Assembly (NCBI GenBank): GCA_958299035.1
Contig: CATQJL010000001.1
Coordinates: 105,471,661 to 105,535,660, forward strand
From: Cylicocyclus nassatus
Lineage: Eukaryota; Nematoda; Chromadorea; Rhabditida; Strongylidae
Direction of reading: 5' to 3'
Length of the DNA: 64,000 nt
In this document: in pieces, positions 24,401-36,200 of the stretch
Layout of the letters: each line of letters begins with the position of its first letter
How positions within the stretch are numbered: the first letter of the stretch is position 1
Position numbers and translations under genes: made by a program
The notes under the pieces: generated by a model
What the model was told of the DNA's origin: nothing
What the model saw: the letters and a program-made list of their open reading frames with translations, nothing else
Databases searched by the model: none

Positions 24401-26548
24401 TAGGTCGTAAACTAAAAAATAACATCAGACTATGATTAGTGGTTCGAGTACAAACTGGTCAAGCTTGCATGGCGAAGCAACTTGCGAATCAGTTGAATAT
24501 TATGTGTTTACAGCTCACTTGGATTGGTCCATCATAAAATTCACTTGATTTCGTTCGCATACCCTCCCAATGCCAAAAACGGCCTACAATTTACTGAAAG
24601 TATCGCTCATCAAAGTTCAAGGTAGTGAACACGCCGTTTATGATAAGGAAGATAGAAACCCTTCTTAAAGTTTTGCTTTTGACCAATCTACTTTTGATTT
24701 ATTGATTTTTCTCTTTATATGACTTCGCCAACTGCATGATTCGAATAGACCACAAAGAACATCGTTTCCTGTGCTTCTGCCGTAGCATTGTTTTTCTTTT
24801 TCTTTGCAGACGATCTCGCTTTTCTCGATCTCGTGTAGAAGGAAGATTGATGCATTTCACGCTTTGTTCATACATCTGTTCTAAAACCCGCTTTGAAATG
24901 TATGCGTCTAAAGAACATACCATTAATGTCCTAAACGATCGAGTACATTATTTCCTCCTTTGTCTCCTCTCGCTCGTATGGTATAAACCCATGACCCAAA
25001 AGCAATTTAGCTTCTTATTAAGTACCTATTGTGTGATTTCACAATCTGGCTAACAATCAGGACAGGATGCATCATGACTGAGTCAATGGCAATTTTTTGG
25101 AACCACTGAATGAGTGTTTTTTTAGAAATTTGGTTCCCATCCCACGGTCATTCTAAAATGCAATCATTAGTAAAAATGCATTTGGACCTTAAAAGATAAG
25201 CTTATTATGGGGTTGTGATTACTAAGCTTGCATCTCTTTCTGAGAAATTGAACCAATGCTCTACTATTTTATTGCAGTGGTGTGAGAACAGACAAATTTT
25301 TAACAAAAATAATGATAGGTTCGGCGATGTAAAAAATGCTAAATCTCAGTGGAATTTTCTCATAAATGCTCGAGAGTGATGCGAGCCATCTCTGTCATTT
25401 GTCTTTTTGCTACATTGCGAGTAAATCGAGAGCTGATGTATCTGATTTTTTTTCACTTTATAAAACTCTTTTCTCAGTTCCTTCCGCACTTGAGAACATC
25501 TTTTCCTCATAAAAAACACGTGTTCTGTCCTTTCTCCGATTTGTTATCATATCTCACATAAAAACACTGTTAGTTTCTTACAGACCGCCAGACAAATTAC
25601 TTTTTGGCCGACCTAATAAAAGATGTAAAAATTCGAATTTCTAGATCTCCCCTATTTCGTGGAAATTGTTTCCTTCGAAATTGAAAAAAGGCAAACATCC
25701 CTTTCATTATTGACTTTAAATTGCCTCACTTTTCTGCTCATTGCACGATTTCCACTTCTGATTTTGTCTTTTTGTCTTTTCTAATCCTCTTATGATTGTG
25801 ATATTGTAATTAGCTACATTTTGTCACGGCGATAACAGTTACCTGCTATCAAAGGACTTTCCAAGAAGGGTTTTTCTTTGCATATTAAGATTACAAATCA
25901 TAAAATCATAACCGCCAAGCCTGTGTGTTATAAGCATAGGATTATCGAAAGAAGACTCTAATCCTTTGCTTTCCTGTCTTTTTTCGCGCTCCATTCTTTC
26001 TCGTTTTTCATGGAATTTTGTGCAATTTTCCGTGCTTCGCGATTCTTGAAATATCTTCGAAAGTCTTTTTGCAGTGATTTTTTGATCTGTCACCGCCCCG
26101 CACGACTTCTTGCATCACCTGTTAGCTGTTCTATGTTTCCTTGTCGGCTTGACGTTTTTTTTTTCGGGGCCCCGTCCACGTGCGGAATGACAGCAGCGGC
26201 GGAGGCGATGTTGCAAAGTTCAGCCGTTGTGGGTGGCTAGACGGAGAAATCTATCATTCGATGCAGATGCAGCTGCGCTTGTTACTTCCTCATACCATTT
26301 ATTACCATTTAAATCCTCAAAATTACCGGTTCCATAAGCGTAGAAATTTTCTGGTTGACCCCTGTTTCTAGCAAGATGAAAAATCAAATACAACGGAATG
26401 AAGCCGGTTTTGCTATGCACACTAGCAACACTTTTGAAAGTCAAAAAAATCTTTTCTGGCTAAAAATTGACCTGAAAGACAAAATAGTGCAAAGCTTGCC
26501 CAACTTTTCATGCATTCAAACCTTTACAAATCAAAACAATGCAAGCTA
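21461..26548. other. Long pyrimidine-rich tract, no gene seen
   Basis: The + strand is conspicuously rich in T and C over several kilobases, so chance + strand ORFs encode Phe/Leu/Ser-rich products (for example 22148-22420). A tRNA-like fragment (CTCAGCTGGAGCGC and GGGATCGATTCC) lies at 21930-21965, perhaps an eroded SINE head. Confidence 0.45.
23566..23600 (+). repeat. G-run cluster with G-quadruplex potential
   Basis: Four or more runs of at least three G within 35 bases, separated by single A or GAGA. Comparable G or C runs occur at 6350-6359, 9143-9165, 12829-12840, 14577-14589, 21906-21917, 58641-58668 and 58808-58830. Confidence 0.7.
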
Positions 26549-26700
26549 CCCTTTGATTCAAGATTGGCGGCTGAAAGGCGACCGCTCTGTCCGCGTAGCC
26601 GTCTGCGTCTCCCTTGCGAATGTGCTTTCTGATCATTTGCTAGCCTTAACTAGGTCACGAAGCCCTGCCTTCCAGCCGGCAATCCAGTTGAATCAAAGGG
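26549..26700. mobile_element. 152-bp MITE with ~32-bp terminal repeats, TA target site (copy 1)
   Basis: Begins CCCTTTGATTCAAGATTGG and ends CCAGTTGAATCAAAGGG; the ends are inverted repeats and TA flanks both sides. The interior shares with the copy at 38156 the segments GTCTGCGTCT and CTCTGATCAT-like sequence and AGGTCACGAAGCCC. No coding capacity; a Tc1/mariner-type MITE. Confidence 0.8.
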
Positions 26701-27117
26701 TATGTCAAGAAGATAGCTTCGAAAAGAGGATTTTTGACTAGGTCACGCTTGAGCTCCTTCTTTGAAATCAATGCTGTGTAAAAATCTAGATAAAACAAAA
26801 ACAATCGTTGAAATAATTTCTATTTCCACTAAATTAAAGCATATTTCCTTACCATCGTGACTTTCCTGGTGCATTTTACGCTTCCCTCGCCCCCTTTATA
26901 TAGCCCAATAAAATTAAATGAATATAGTGTTCTTGCGCTGCCAACAACATTTGCGCATGAACAATGGCAATGTGGGCTTCATGACATTTTTTACACGTAA
27001 ATCGCAAGCCACTCGTAAGCAGTTACAAGCATGTCATTTATTTTCGCGTAAATGTTGCTGTCACCGCAGCGGCACTATATTATTCGTCAAATCTGCTAGA
27101 TTGTGCCTGTTCGTAGT

Positions 27118-27235
27118 AATGTCGCCGATAGGACTAGCCTGCGCGGACATCTGCCACAAATCGTGCATATCTATATATTAGATGTCATTCCCTTCGCAGG
27201 CGGTGCATATCGGCGGCAGACATCTTTGTTCACCA
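27118..27235. repeat. Inverted-repeat element, diverged ATGTCGCCGA type
   Basis: AATGTCGCCGATA at the left and TATCGGCGGCAGACAT at the right are inverted repeats, with GCCTGCGCGG and CGCAGGCGG just inside. About 118 bp, no coding capacity. Confidence 0.5.
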
Positions 27236-28392
27236 TTTGCGATTATTTTCTTCTCCAAACTTAAAGCAAATAGTTAAAAATTCTTTATACTTTTAGTCGC
27301 ATTTACATCTCAAGCGCCCTTTTTGTCAGTGCCGAGGTTGTTACCTCATGTGTCGTCATAGTGGCCATCCCTTCCCATTTTCTCCTCTATTCGTTCTCTG
27401 TTCCTTACGCAAAAAGGAAAAGACATTATTCAAGGCATGATAACCTTAATTCTCTGTGTCACTTGACATAGCATGCCATTCTTGTTTACCTGGACCTCCA
27501 ACCCAGAAAACGTCCAGAATTTGATAACTTCACACAACATGCGATTTACTTGCTTAATCAGCTAATCTGCGATTCCGTTGACATTTTTGATGGCGAGGCT
27601 AAGAATGTGAGAAAATGAGGATTAAAATGTCCAAAGCTATAAAAATGTGCACGTGACCGTATCAATCAAAACGCTTTCTAATTGCCAGGGGCTGAGCTTT
27701 TTCTTTTTGCCTAGTCTTTTTCTCCATTTTATAAATCTCACTATTCCAGTCTATTACATTGACTGCAAAGTGTATGAAAATAAGCAATTCATCACAAAAT
27801 GTCAGTATAAATTTTCTCACTTGTTAAAGTTTTCCAAAAACCAAGTTTCGCAGCTGTCCACTTTAGTCCTCACCCTTTTTCCAGCAGAGGAAAAATCTTA
27901 CTTTGTCATAGGCAAATTCAATTTTCTTTCCAAGTCACTAAAAAGTCGAATAAATAATGAATCTGTTGAGCTCAAAGTGCTAGATTGGAAATTTTTCACA
28001 AAAATTCTTTTTGCCATAGATAAGCAAAGTCCCTGTTGTGTTTTACAGATTACGGCTATGTATAATGTCTTTTCTAACTAATAAACTGTTGAAAATACGA
28101 AAAAGTTGAATTCTACAACTTCAGTCGCCTCAGAATCTCAATAAACTCTTAGTTTTCTGACAAAATTGCACCCCTTGAATGATAAAAATTGCTTTGAATT
28201 ATTTCTGAGGCCTTTCTGCATGAAAAAAGTCACAGCGCTCGAAAGTTGAATGATTTATTGCTTTGTGTCTTACAAGAGCAAAAGTACAGAAGTTTATTGT
28301 CTTGTTAGTACAAGAGTTTATTCTCCTGTTTTTTTATTTTTGTGAGACTCCTTCTGTCAATACTGCGGCTTTTTTTCTACAAAGTTTTCTCC

Positions 28393-28424
28393 TCGTCCGT
28401 GCACGATATCTTGTGCACGGACGA
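28393..28424. repeat. Perfect 12-bp stem hairpin
   Basis: TCGTCCGTGCAC, loop GATATCTT, then GTGCACGGACGA followed by an A run. Lies in AT-rich DNA with no gene nearby on either strand within about 700 bp. Function unknown. Confidence 0.5.
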
Positions 28425-29151
28425 AAAAAATCTTAGAAAGAGACAAAAGCATTCCGACCATGTCGATTGAGAATGTCATCACTTGCACTGTAAATTCTTC
28501 ACGATGGCATTTGCTAAGTTCAGAGGAGCGATAGATCTATGTGTGTGATCATAAATTCAAACATAAATGCCGATTTTACAACATCTCCTTTTCTGTACGG
28601 TGGAAATATCAAGAAAATCATACTGTTTCTGACAGTCTTGCTTCAATTGGCAAAAAAAATTATTTTTGTGAAAAAGGAAGGGTTTTCAAGCAAGTCACCA
28701 AACCTGCACAAACTTTTGGAATATTAACCTCCCTTAGAAAAGGGAGTAAAGTGCAGAATCTTCGTAATTGATCTTGCTTTAGAGGAACATTTTCAACAAG
28801 TCATACCTTCAACTAACGTTTTCCCGGTGTGAAAATCACTGTAAGAAATTCTAAAGCTGAACCTTCCTCAGCAGCTGTTATGAGCATCAAATCACTGTGA
28901 CTTTCAGCTTGGAAAAATGAGGGTTTGACTTTTGAGCCTCTAGTCAGAAACTTGGTTTATGACATTGTAATAATGGCGTGAAAGTCATATGACTTCCGAC
29001 TTTTCTTCTAACATACCAGTCACGAATTTCCTCTTTTTGCTGCTTTTCGAAAGAGGGCAATGGTGACGACACTTCTCCAGACAAAAAGGCTAAAATATTC
29101 TCTTCCGTGAGTGAGAAATTTGGAGTGATTATTAACCAAGTTGGTGTGCAG

Positions 29152-29457
29152 CTAGCCCATTACTGATAAAATTGTAAGATTGCTCTTTCTCGCTCGGGGC
29201 ATCGCAAAGCGATCAAAAATAAGTTCCTCCAAATAAGGAGTTAAAGCTTTTTGTTCTAGTTTATCATGCATCCGCTCAAGCTTACTTAAGTCTTGTGTGT
29301 CACTGCGAAGCTCTAACGAGTGTTTTAGTCTTTGTGCTTGTCCCAGGGGCCGTAGTAGTGAGCAGAGTCGCTGCTGAACTTCGCTTTTCTTTGCAAACAA
29401 AATTGATTTCGAGGACTTAGATTTGCCGTGATCCAAATTGCAAGTATTTTTATCCAT
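29152..29457 (-). CDS. Unidentified single-exon ORF, 101 codons
   Basis: I do not recognise this protein. The ORF starts at ATG 29457 and ends at TAG 29152. The predicted product is Lys/Arg/Leu-rich, mostly helical in character, with no signal peptide, no membrane segment and two cysteines; charged stretches such as SKLERMHDKLEQK read like real coding sequence rather than AT-rich noise. The base composition is less AT-biased than its surroundings. It would lie inside the first intron, on the opposite strand, if the distant asparaginase exon at 12439 is real. No splice sites are needed. It could be a small gene, a retroposed fragment or a transposon remnant. Confidence 0.35.
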   Translation of the reverse strand: MDKNTCNLDHGKSKSSKSILFAKKSEVQQRLCSLLRPLGQAQRLKHSLELRSDTQDLSKLERMHDKLEQKALTPYLEELIFDRFAMPRARKSNLTILSVMG

Positions 29458-30276
29458 AACCTAATTATAAAAGGTTTTGGATTTCCGGGGTAATTACTAT
29501 GCGAGAAATCAGCAAAATTTATTAAATTTGAAGAAATCTTGAGATTTGTAATCAGTACAATTTTCTACAATTTCTTTGGCATCATTTTGTTCTATGTTTG
29601 TTATTGAAATATGAGGATTCTAATTATCGTAATCGATTGGCCAATCTAAGATGTTTATTATTGAACAGCAAGGTTGTCATTTTATTTTACCTATATTTGA
29701 GACAAATGCGAGGTGAAAGGGCAAGAGGAAAGGTTGGACAGAAAATTGGTTCTCCACAATGGATGCTGGAAAAAATATTACAATGAAATACAAATTCCGG
29801 CTCTTTTTGAACGGTACCTGTCATGAAAATAATTAAAATTGGACAAAATTTCTATATTTTTGCTTTTTGCTTGAGTTTGATTTGTTCTCTAATGACAGCA
29901 ATAAAAACCGTTTTCAATTACTGGGCAAAAATTTCTTCACTCAAAGTCTAGTTCTGGACGAAGGCGGTTGCTCAAATGAAGTAAGCGCAGCGAGCGCGGT
30001 GCGCAAGCGAATTGGAGCTGCACCGTGCGTCTAGCGGTGGTAGATGCTCAACCGCGCCGTGTCCTCCTCGCAACGCTGAAGCACACGCCTTCGTCCTAGA
30101 CTGGACTATAGCTAGGATTGTTCACTTTGTCAGTTCTACCGCAACTTGCCAGAACTTTTCTCCAGGACTTTCTCTTTCTCAAAGGACTTTACTTTTCACT
30201 ACTATGTGACTGAACGCTGTTCGGTACAGGGTTCCCGTGCTCGTGTGCGGAAGGAGCTACCGTGGCCGTAGGTGCG

Positions 30277-33200
30277 ATGCGCGATCCGGTGCCGACGTCG
30301 CCCCGTCGTCTCGTGCTGCACGGCGCCAATCACTCGGCCGAGATTGGCGACGACGACCTGCCCGAGTCGTTCTACCACTCACCTCGCCTGCTTTCAGCCG
30401 TCAGCGCGAAGCTCCGCGAACAGCGACTGCCGCTCGATCAGCACCAACAGCGACTGCTCAACATGGCCTCCGCTGCTATTCCTGCTATTCATCGCTACGA
30501 CGCGAATGGCGAGCGACGCATGAGTGAAGCTGGTGAGTCCTTCTGAGGTTCTGGGGATGTTTCTTACATCTCGGATGCGCGCGCGGAGTTTTAAAGGGGT
30601 AGAAGAACCAATAGCGCAGGGCGACACTTTCGCTGACTGCTGGTCCTTTGATAAATGCTAGGGCATACCATATGATGGCCAGGGGTGGGGGACTAAATGT
30701 CGCCGGAAGTGGGAGGTCCCGCCAGACATCCGTAACGGATACACACCCCAGTACATGCGCAGGCTGAGTATCTGCTGCAGTGTCCACGAGGGACCCTCCC
30801 ACTTTCGGCGGCATTATACTATACCCGAGGACCAGTAGTCCGCGGAAGCGGCGCTCAGTGGCGATATCCACTGCCTTAGGGTAATTATAACGGTGATAGA
30901 GCAAAAAACTTGGCATCAATGGGCACACGCAAAATAAAAAAAGAATGTTCAAAAGACTCCTAGTTGCAGTTACTGCAGATTGCAGATTCCTCAAACACTG
31001 TGTCGTACAGGGGCGCATCCATAGTCTCGCAAGTGCACTTAGGCTGCTTTCGAGCTTACCCTTACCAGCACCGTTCTAGCTTCGTGCCGAAACGTCGATC
31101 GAGCAGCGCGAGCCCCCTTCACGACGTCGGCACGTCACTGCTAGGTACTTTGGTACCGCAGTGGCACATAGGCACAAATACAGAAGTTACTCTGTAGATG
31201 GAATTCGTTATGAAATTTCCAGTGAAAACTGTGAGAAACTTGAAAACGAGCTTACAATGAAGGACTTGTTTATCTTGAGGGTCCCATATCATGTCACAAT
31301 CTCTGCAAGTCTAGGCCTTGGTTGGGATGGGTCAATTCATTTTCTACTAATGCCTAAGAACGGTGGGTAGACCTTTCATGAACAAACTACCTACGGTTTG
31401 TCAGGTCTGGTATGTGCAAATTAGCAAGGCTAAAGGTCCATGCACTGTACCATAGTTGCATCGTGAGATAATTGACAGCGAATTCGTAAAACAGTTACGA
31501 AAACCTGGAAAGGCGCTACCTGAAAGCAGCAACCCAATCATTTGGATACAGAATGGTAGGCTCACTCAAGTTTAGCGAGAGCTCATGAATTCGTCGGTGA
31601 CCGAGAAAAGTCTATGCCTTCGCCCAAAATTGACAATTCCCGAGCGGTCCAGTTGCTCTAGTATGGTAACAAGTAACTTGGCATACGTTAAAGAGTAACT
31701 TTTATAGCTCAGCATGAATTATATAAGCTGCCATTTGGGTTATGGCTTATTTAAGGCTTTTCACTTAGTTTCCACGCAATCACGCAAGTTCTCTTTCATC
31801 AAGAAATAATTTGGTGAAATATGAACATCTATAATGGATGCGGCTTTGTGAAGGGTTTTAGCACAGGTGCAAAAGAAGAACCTTGTTGAGCGTTTAACTC
31901 CTTTTGTGGAGATAAAATTGGGAACTTCTAAATCGTTTTAGCCGCGCCTTTGCGTATCTTAGCGAGTAAAGAAACTTCTGTCTCCACTAAAATCTGTGTT
32001 ACTTGCAGAACGTCATGACATCAATGGATCGGACAAGGCCAGCACAACGAACCATTTGAAAGCTGAAGGACAACTTGAGATGAATATGAAATTACACCAG
32101 CTACTCGATGAAAAACTAGAAGAAAAAGGTTAGTATAACTTAAAGTCTTCAAAAAATGCGAGGGGTAAAACACCTCTGTTCAGACAGAACTGCAGCTGGT
32201 GGAGGTAGTAGGAGAGGTAGTAAGAAACGTGAGTAAAGACAATTTTCTTTTCAAGCAGAAGAAAAGTTATGAGTATGGTTGATGAATTTTGAAATGCTAG
32301 ATATTGTACGATCCAAAGATGCGAGATCAACTGGAACGAAAAAATTTATAAATGTCTTCGAAGTGTACTAAAATGGAAGATAGTGTTGAAGAACGAGTAG
32401 CATTCTATAAGTTTACTTAAGATGCAGAAATCCACATTATTGGGAAAATATCAATTAGAATGAGAGACTTGAGAAATGGGATTTTCTGACATTTGCTTGC
32501 TTTAATTCGCTGTAAATGGTGTCAGTCAGGAAAACGTTGGCATAGCAATGAATTCCGTACTCTGAAAAAGATAAAAAAATATAGACTAACTCAAGGATGA
32601 ATCCACATAATCCAGCTTGATTTATGACTTTTTGGCGCGTAATTCACCCTTTTATTTTTGTACAGCTCTAAAAATGTTTGTTGGTTTTATATCAATGTAT
32701 TAATGATACAGGCTCCGGGAGCAAGCTCGGAGAAAATTCTAGAGTTTATGTTGTGTTTAGATATTGAGCGTTCCAAACCGTAGGAATCATCTTTTATGAA
32801 CAGATACAATGGCCATTGGTTAGGCTCATCTGACACGAAAGAACAAAAATCATACATTCTCAATAAACAAGGTAATGTGCCTTGGAATCAATAAGTTAAA
32901 GTTAGATATTCACTCTTGCACTGTCGGACCGCCTGTCTACTTCTACCAGCTGATCATTGAGACGTAATTTATCTCTGCCAACTAGACCGTCAATAAATCC
33001 TAGACTCCTTGCAACACTCGTCCTTATGGAACATTCAGTTCAACTCACTGAAATTTATTGCCTCTGTAATTTCGGTAATAACATAGTAGAACTGGTTTCA
33101 GTCTTTACTTTCACAAAGTCATCACTTTGGTAACTAACTTATGTCTCAATCAACAAACTTTTGATCTTACTAACTATCACCTCTGAATTTTTACTGATTT

Positions 33201-36200
33201 TCGTTCGGCGCAATATCAGAAACTAAAATAATTTCTGAATTGGCTTCTTTCTTTTGTAAAATCATATTCGTTTCTTTTTTATTCTCGTGAGACACATTCG
33301 AATCGATTGTCTGGAGTTCAGCAGATGTCAGTGTAATACTTTGGAGAGACATCCATTGTGTTTTGAAGCTACAGTCGCTTCAAAGTTCTGAACTGCCTTT
33401 CAAAACTCTGGCCTGTAACTCCGAAATCTTAAAAAGTGGGCGCGAGGGCCCCTCCCCCTCCCCCTGAAATTTTTTGTGAGGCCAATTCCACCTTTTAAAG
33501 TTGAATATCATTTTGATTGTCTACAAAGTAAAAACAAGTCACTCGCAAATTTTTGTACACAATTTTCTGTCAATTGTAAATTCTGCTCATGTTTCTTATT
33601 CCGTGTATCGCTTCATCCTTTCTAATGTGATTTGTTCTTTTTGAACATTGTTGTAAAAATTGTATCATCCGTTCTGAGACTAGAACTTTCCTTTTTTCTT
33701 TGCATAAGTTTGACTAACAAGTTCTTACTTGTAACCTATCTCATTTCGGATAAATTACTGTTTGGAATCAGGCAGGAACAGGTTCATCCTTGTTCAGACA
33801 ACGTGTGCAAAACGTCTTCGAGATGTCTAGTCCCAGAATGGATGATAAATCAAACAAAAAGATGTTCAAAATTGGCCCGTTCAAAATTAGCAAACATCCA
33901 AACTCCAAATATTTCGACGAAGATGACAATCATGAACGGCTCTGGATGCAAACTCATGGTGTTCGTCACTACGCATTGCGGAAAATGAGTAGGTTTTGAT
34001 GGCCTCGAATGTATTGTTACAAAAATTTCAATAAATTTCCGATTACTGTAGATTGGTAGGGCAAACAGTACACTATGTGAGAGTGAGAGGTGCAGGGAAA
34101 AATCTCTTACTTTTTTACTTTTAGGTTAAGCCGGTAGTTCATTGAAAGTTACTCAAGAAAAATCCAGTGGACTTTCATCTTAAATCTCTAAGAAATCCAG
34201 TAATTTTAGGCACACCGGTGACGTCACCAAGAAGGCCTCTAGATGAATCGCATATGCCAAAATTGCTCAAAATCCATGATGGTAACATCATGCGAAACGT
34301 TTCTGCGACGGTGAGTTAAATATTTTCTCAAAAAATCAATAAATTCGTAATGCCATAACTAACTTCGCACTGGAGCTACTTTTTGTTCTCATCCGCTCGT
34401 GCGCATACCAACAAACAGCGCAAACGCATCATTTCTCTCACTTGAAGTTTTGGCTGCGATCCAAGACACGCAGAGAGCGTAGTTTGCGTAGAAAGTGATC
34501 AGATACGAGAGATTCCGCGAAATAGCACTGCTGCCGTCGGAGCGTACAGTGGTGAGAACGGAAGGCGGTTTTTGCGTGCGGATGAACGCAACCGGTGCGT
34601 CAGTCCGCAATTTGCACACACGCAAAGGCCACTTCCGCATCAACTGCTCTGCTACCGTAATCCTACCATAGTCATACCGTAATCCCGCCGTCGAAATGGC
34701 TGTCGCTACTGCTCTAGTGTACCCTAGTCATGACTTTGAAAGTCCTCCAGCATATTTTTATGAACCTAGTTCTATTCTAAGTCAGATCTTGCAGGTAGGA
34801 TTATAAATTTTGAAAAGTAAAGAATTGTACCCGGCTTTTGCCTGGACATTTCAGATAACTTGTGTTGTGTGCCTTTGAAAATGTAGTGAATATTTGAGGG
34901 ATTTGATCTTGAAGAGGTAAAATTTGATTTTTGTCACCTTCAAAAACTCCTACCTGTCACCAAATCTGCTAGAAAATTTTTCGTTTTGATATTTTTTAGA
35001 GATTTTTGCAGAACCTGGTCCATGATTTGCATGAAGCAAAAATCGCACCAGCCCTCGATGCCCCCCAGCAACTACCCGAAACACGAGTATTGTGCTTGTA
35101 TACGGGTGGTACGATAGGAATGAAAAGTCAAGACGGAGGTGGGTCCGATGGTGGTAAGTAAGCGTATGGGCTTGGCTTACCCATTTTTTTCTTTTTTGTT
35201 CATTTTTTTGCCAACAGTTGTACTCAATGGATGTGGCGTAAGCGTTCTTCGCCTTTTTCTTGCTTTCTTAAGTTATATAACTGTGCAAAAACCTTTAGAA
35301 AATCACGCTTCATTGTTTGCTCAGTGCCATAAATTTTCATGAGAAAACTCGTACGCAAACCACAACCTACAAGGTTCATTGGATTGCGAGAACTTTTCGC
35401 TCTGCTCAGTCTACGTTCGATTTATTACCCCGATTGAACAGAATTGTCAGCTAAGCTGGTTTTTTGGACATAAGGAAGAATCTTTCAACGAAAGAACAAA
35501 GATTGATGAATGCATCTCGTATAGCAAAGCGACTTTAGGATGTTGAGAATTTTTCTGGAAAAGAATGAAACTCTAGGAGCAGAAAGAAAAACGGATACGA
35601 GTAAACAAGCACTAGATGATCTCCTGATTGTGAATGGAATTTTATTGAACTCATAAATAATGCTGTCATTCCATTTGAGCAGCATGGACAGAAATATTAC
35701 TTGAATTTTGTATTTCCTCTGATCCCCTTTAGTCTGTGGTGCACTTTCGTCACAAATCTTTTTTGTAATTCGTGAAAAATAAAATCATATAAGCTCGATA
35801 ATTTGTGAGATACTTTTGAAAATAGCAGAAAAGATCAATTACCTTTGCCTTCGGATTCTTTCATAAAGGGGGGAATTTTTCTTACTTTCTCTAACTACAC
35901 CTTGAGTCGGTCTCTAGAATTCGTATTTTCTTTCACATTGCTTGAAGAAGCTTGCTTTTTTATGTTCTTTATACTAACCTATGTCATGGAAATGCGATTT
36001 GCTGTCGCTTCGTCGTCGACGCCATTTGTTTATATAAGACAACAATCCTTGAAAACCCGTCGTCGCTCTTCTCTCGTTTTGATATGGTGATAGCATTGAT
36101 GAACAGAATTATCTTCGAAATGTCTTACTATCAGTTCAATGAAGATGATAAAATTAGCACTCTAGCAAAGTTGCAGAATCTCTCACATTCGGCGGACGAA

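Noticed and set aside
27647..28081. 144-codon ORF on the + strand
   Set aside because: Phe/Leu/Lys-rich as expected from AT-rich pyrimidine-biased DNA; no motif, no signal peptide and no splice-linked exons.
30485..31018. 177-codon ORF on the - strand
   Set aside because: It runs antisense over asparaginase exons 1-2 and the inverted-repeat element between them; no domain features.
31161..31370. Additional asparaginase exon
   Set aside because: Exons at 30986-31144 and 32009-32128 already join in phase; no matching acceptor and donor pair here.
34389..34720. GC-richer intronic patch as an extra exon or MITE
   Set aside because: Open frames are on the antisense strand, the neighbouring exons join in phase without it, and the inverted repeats are weak.
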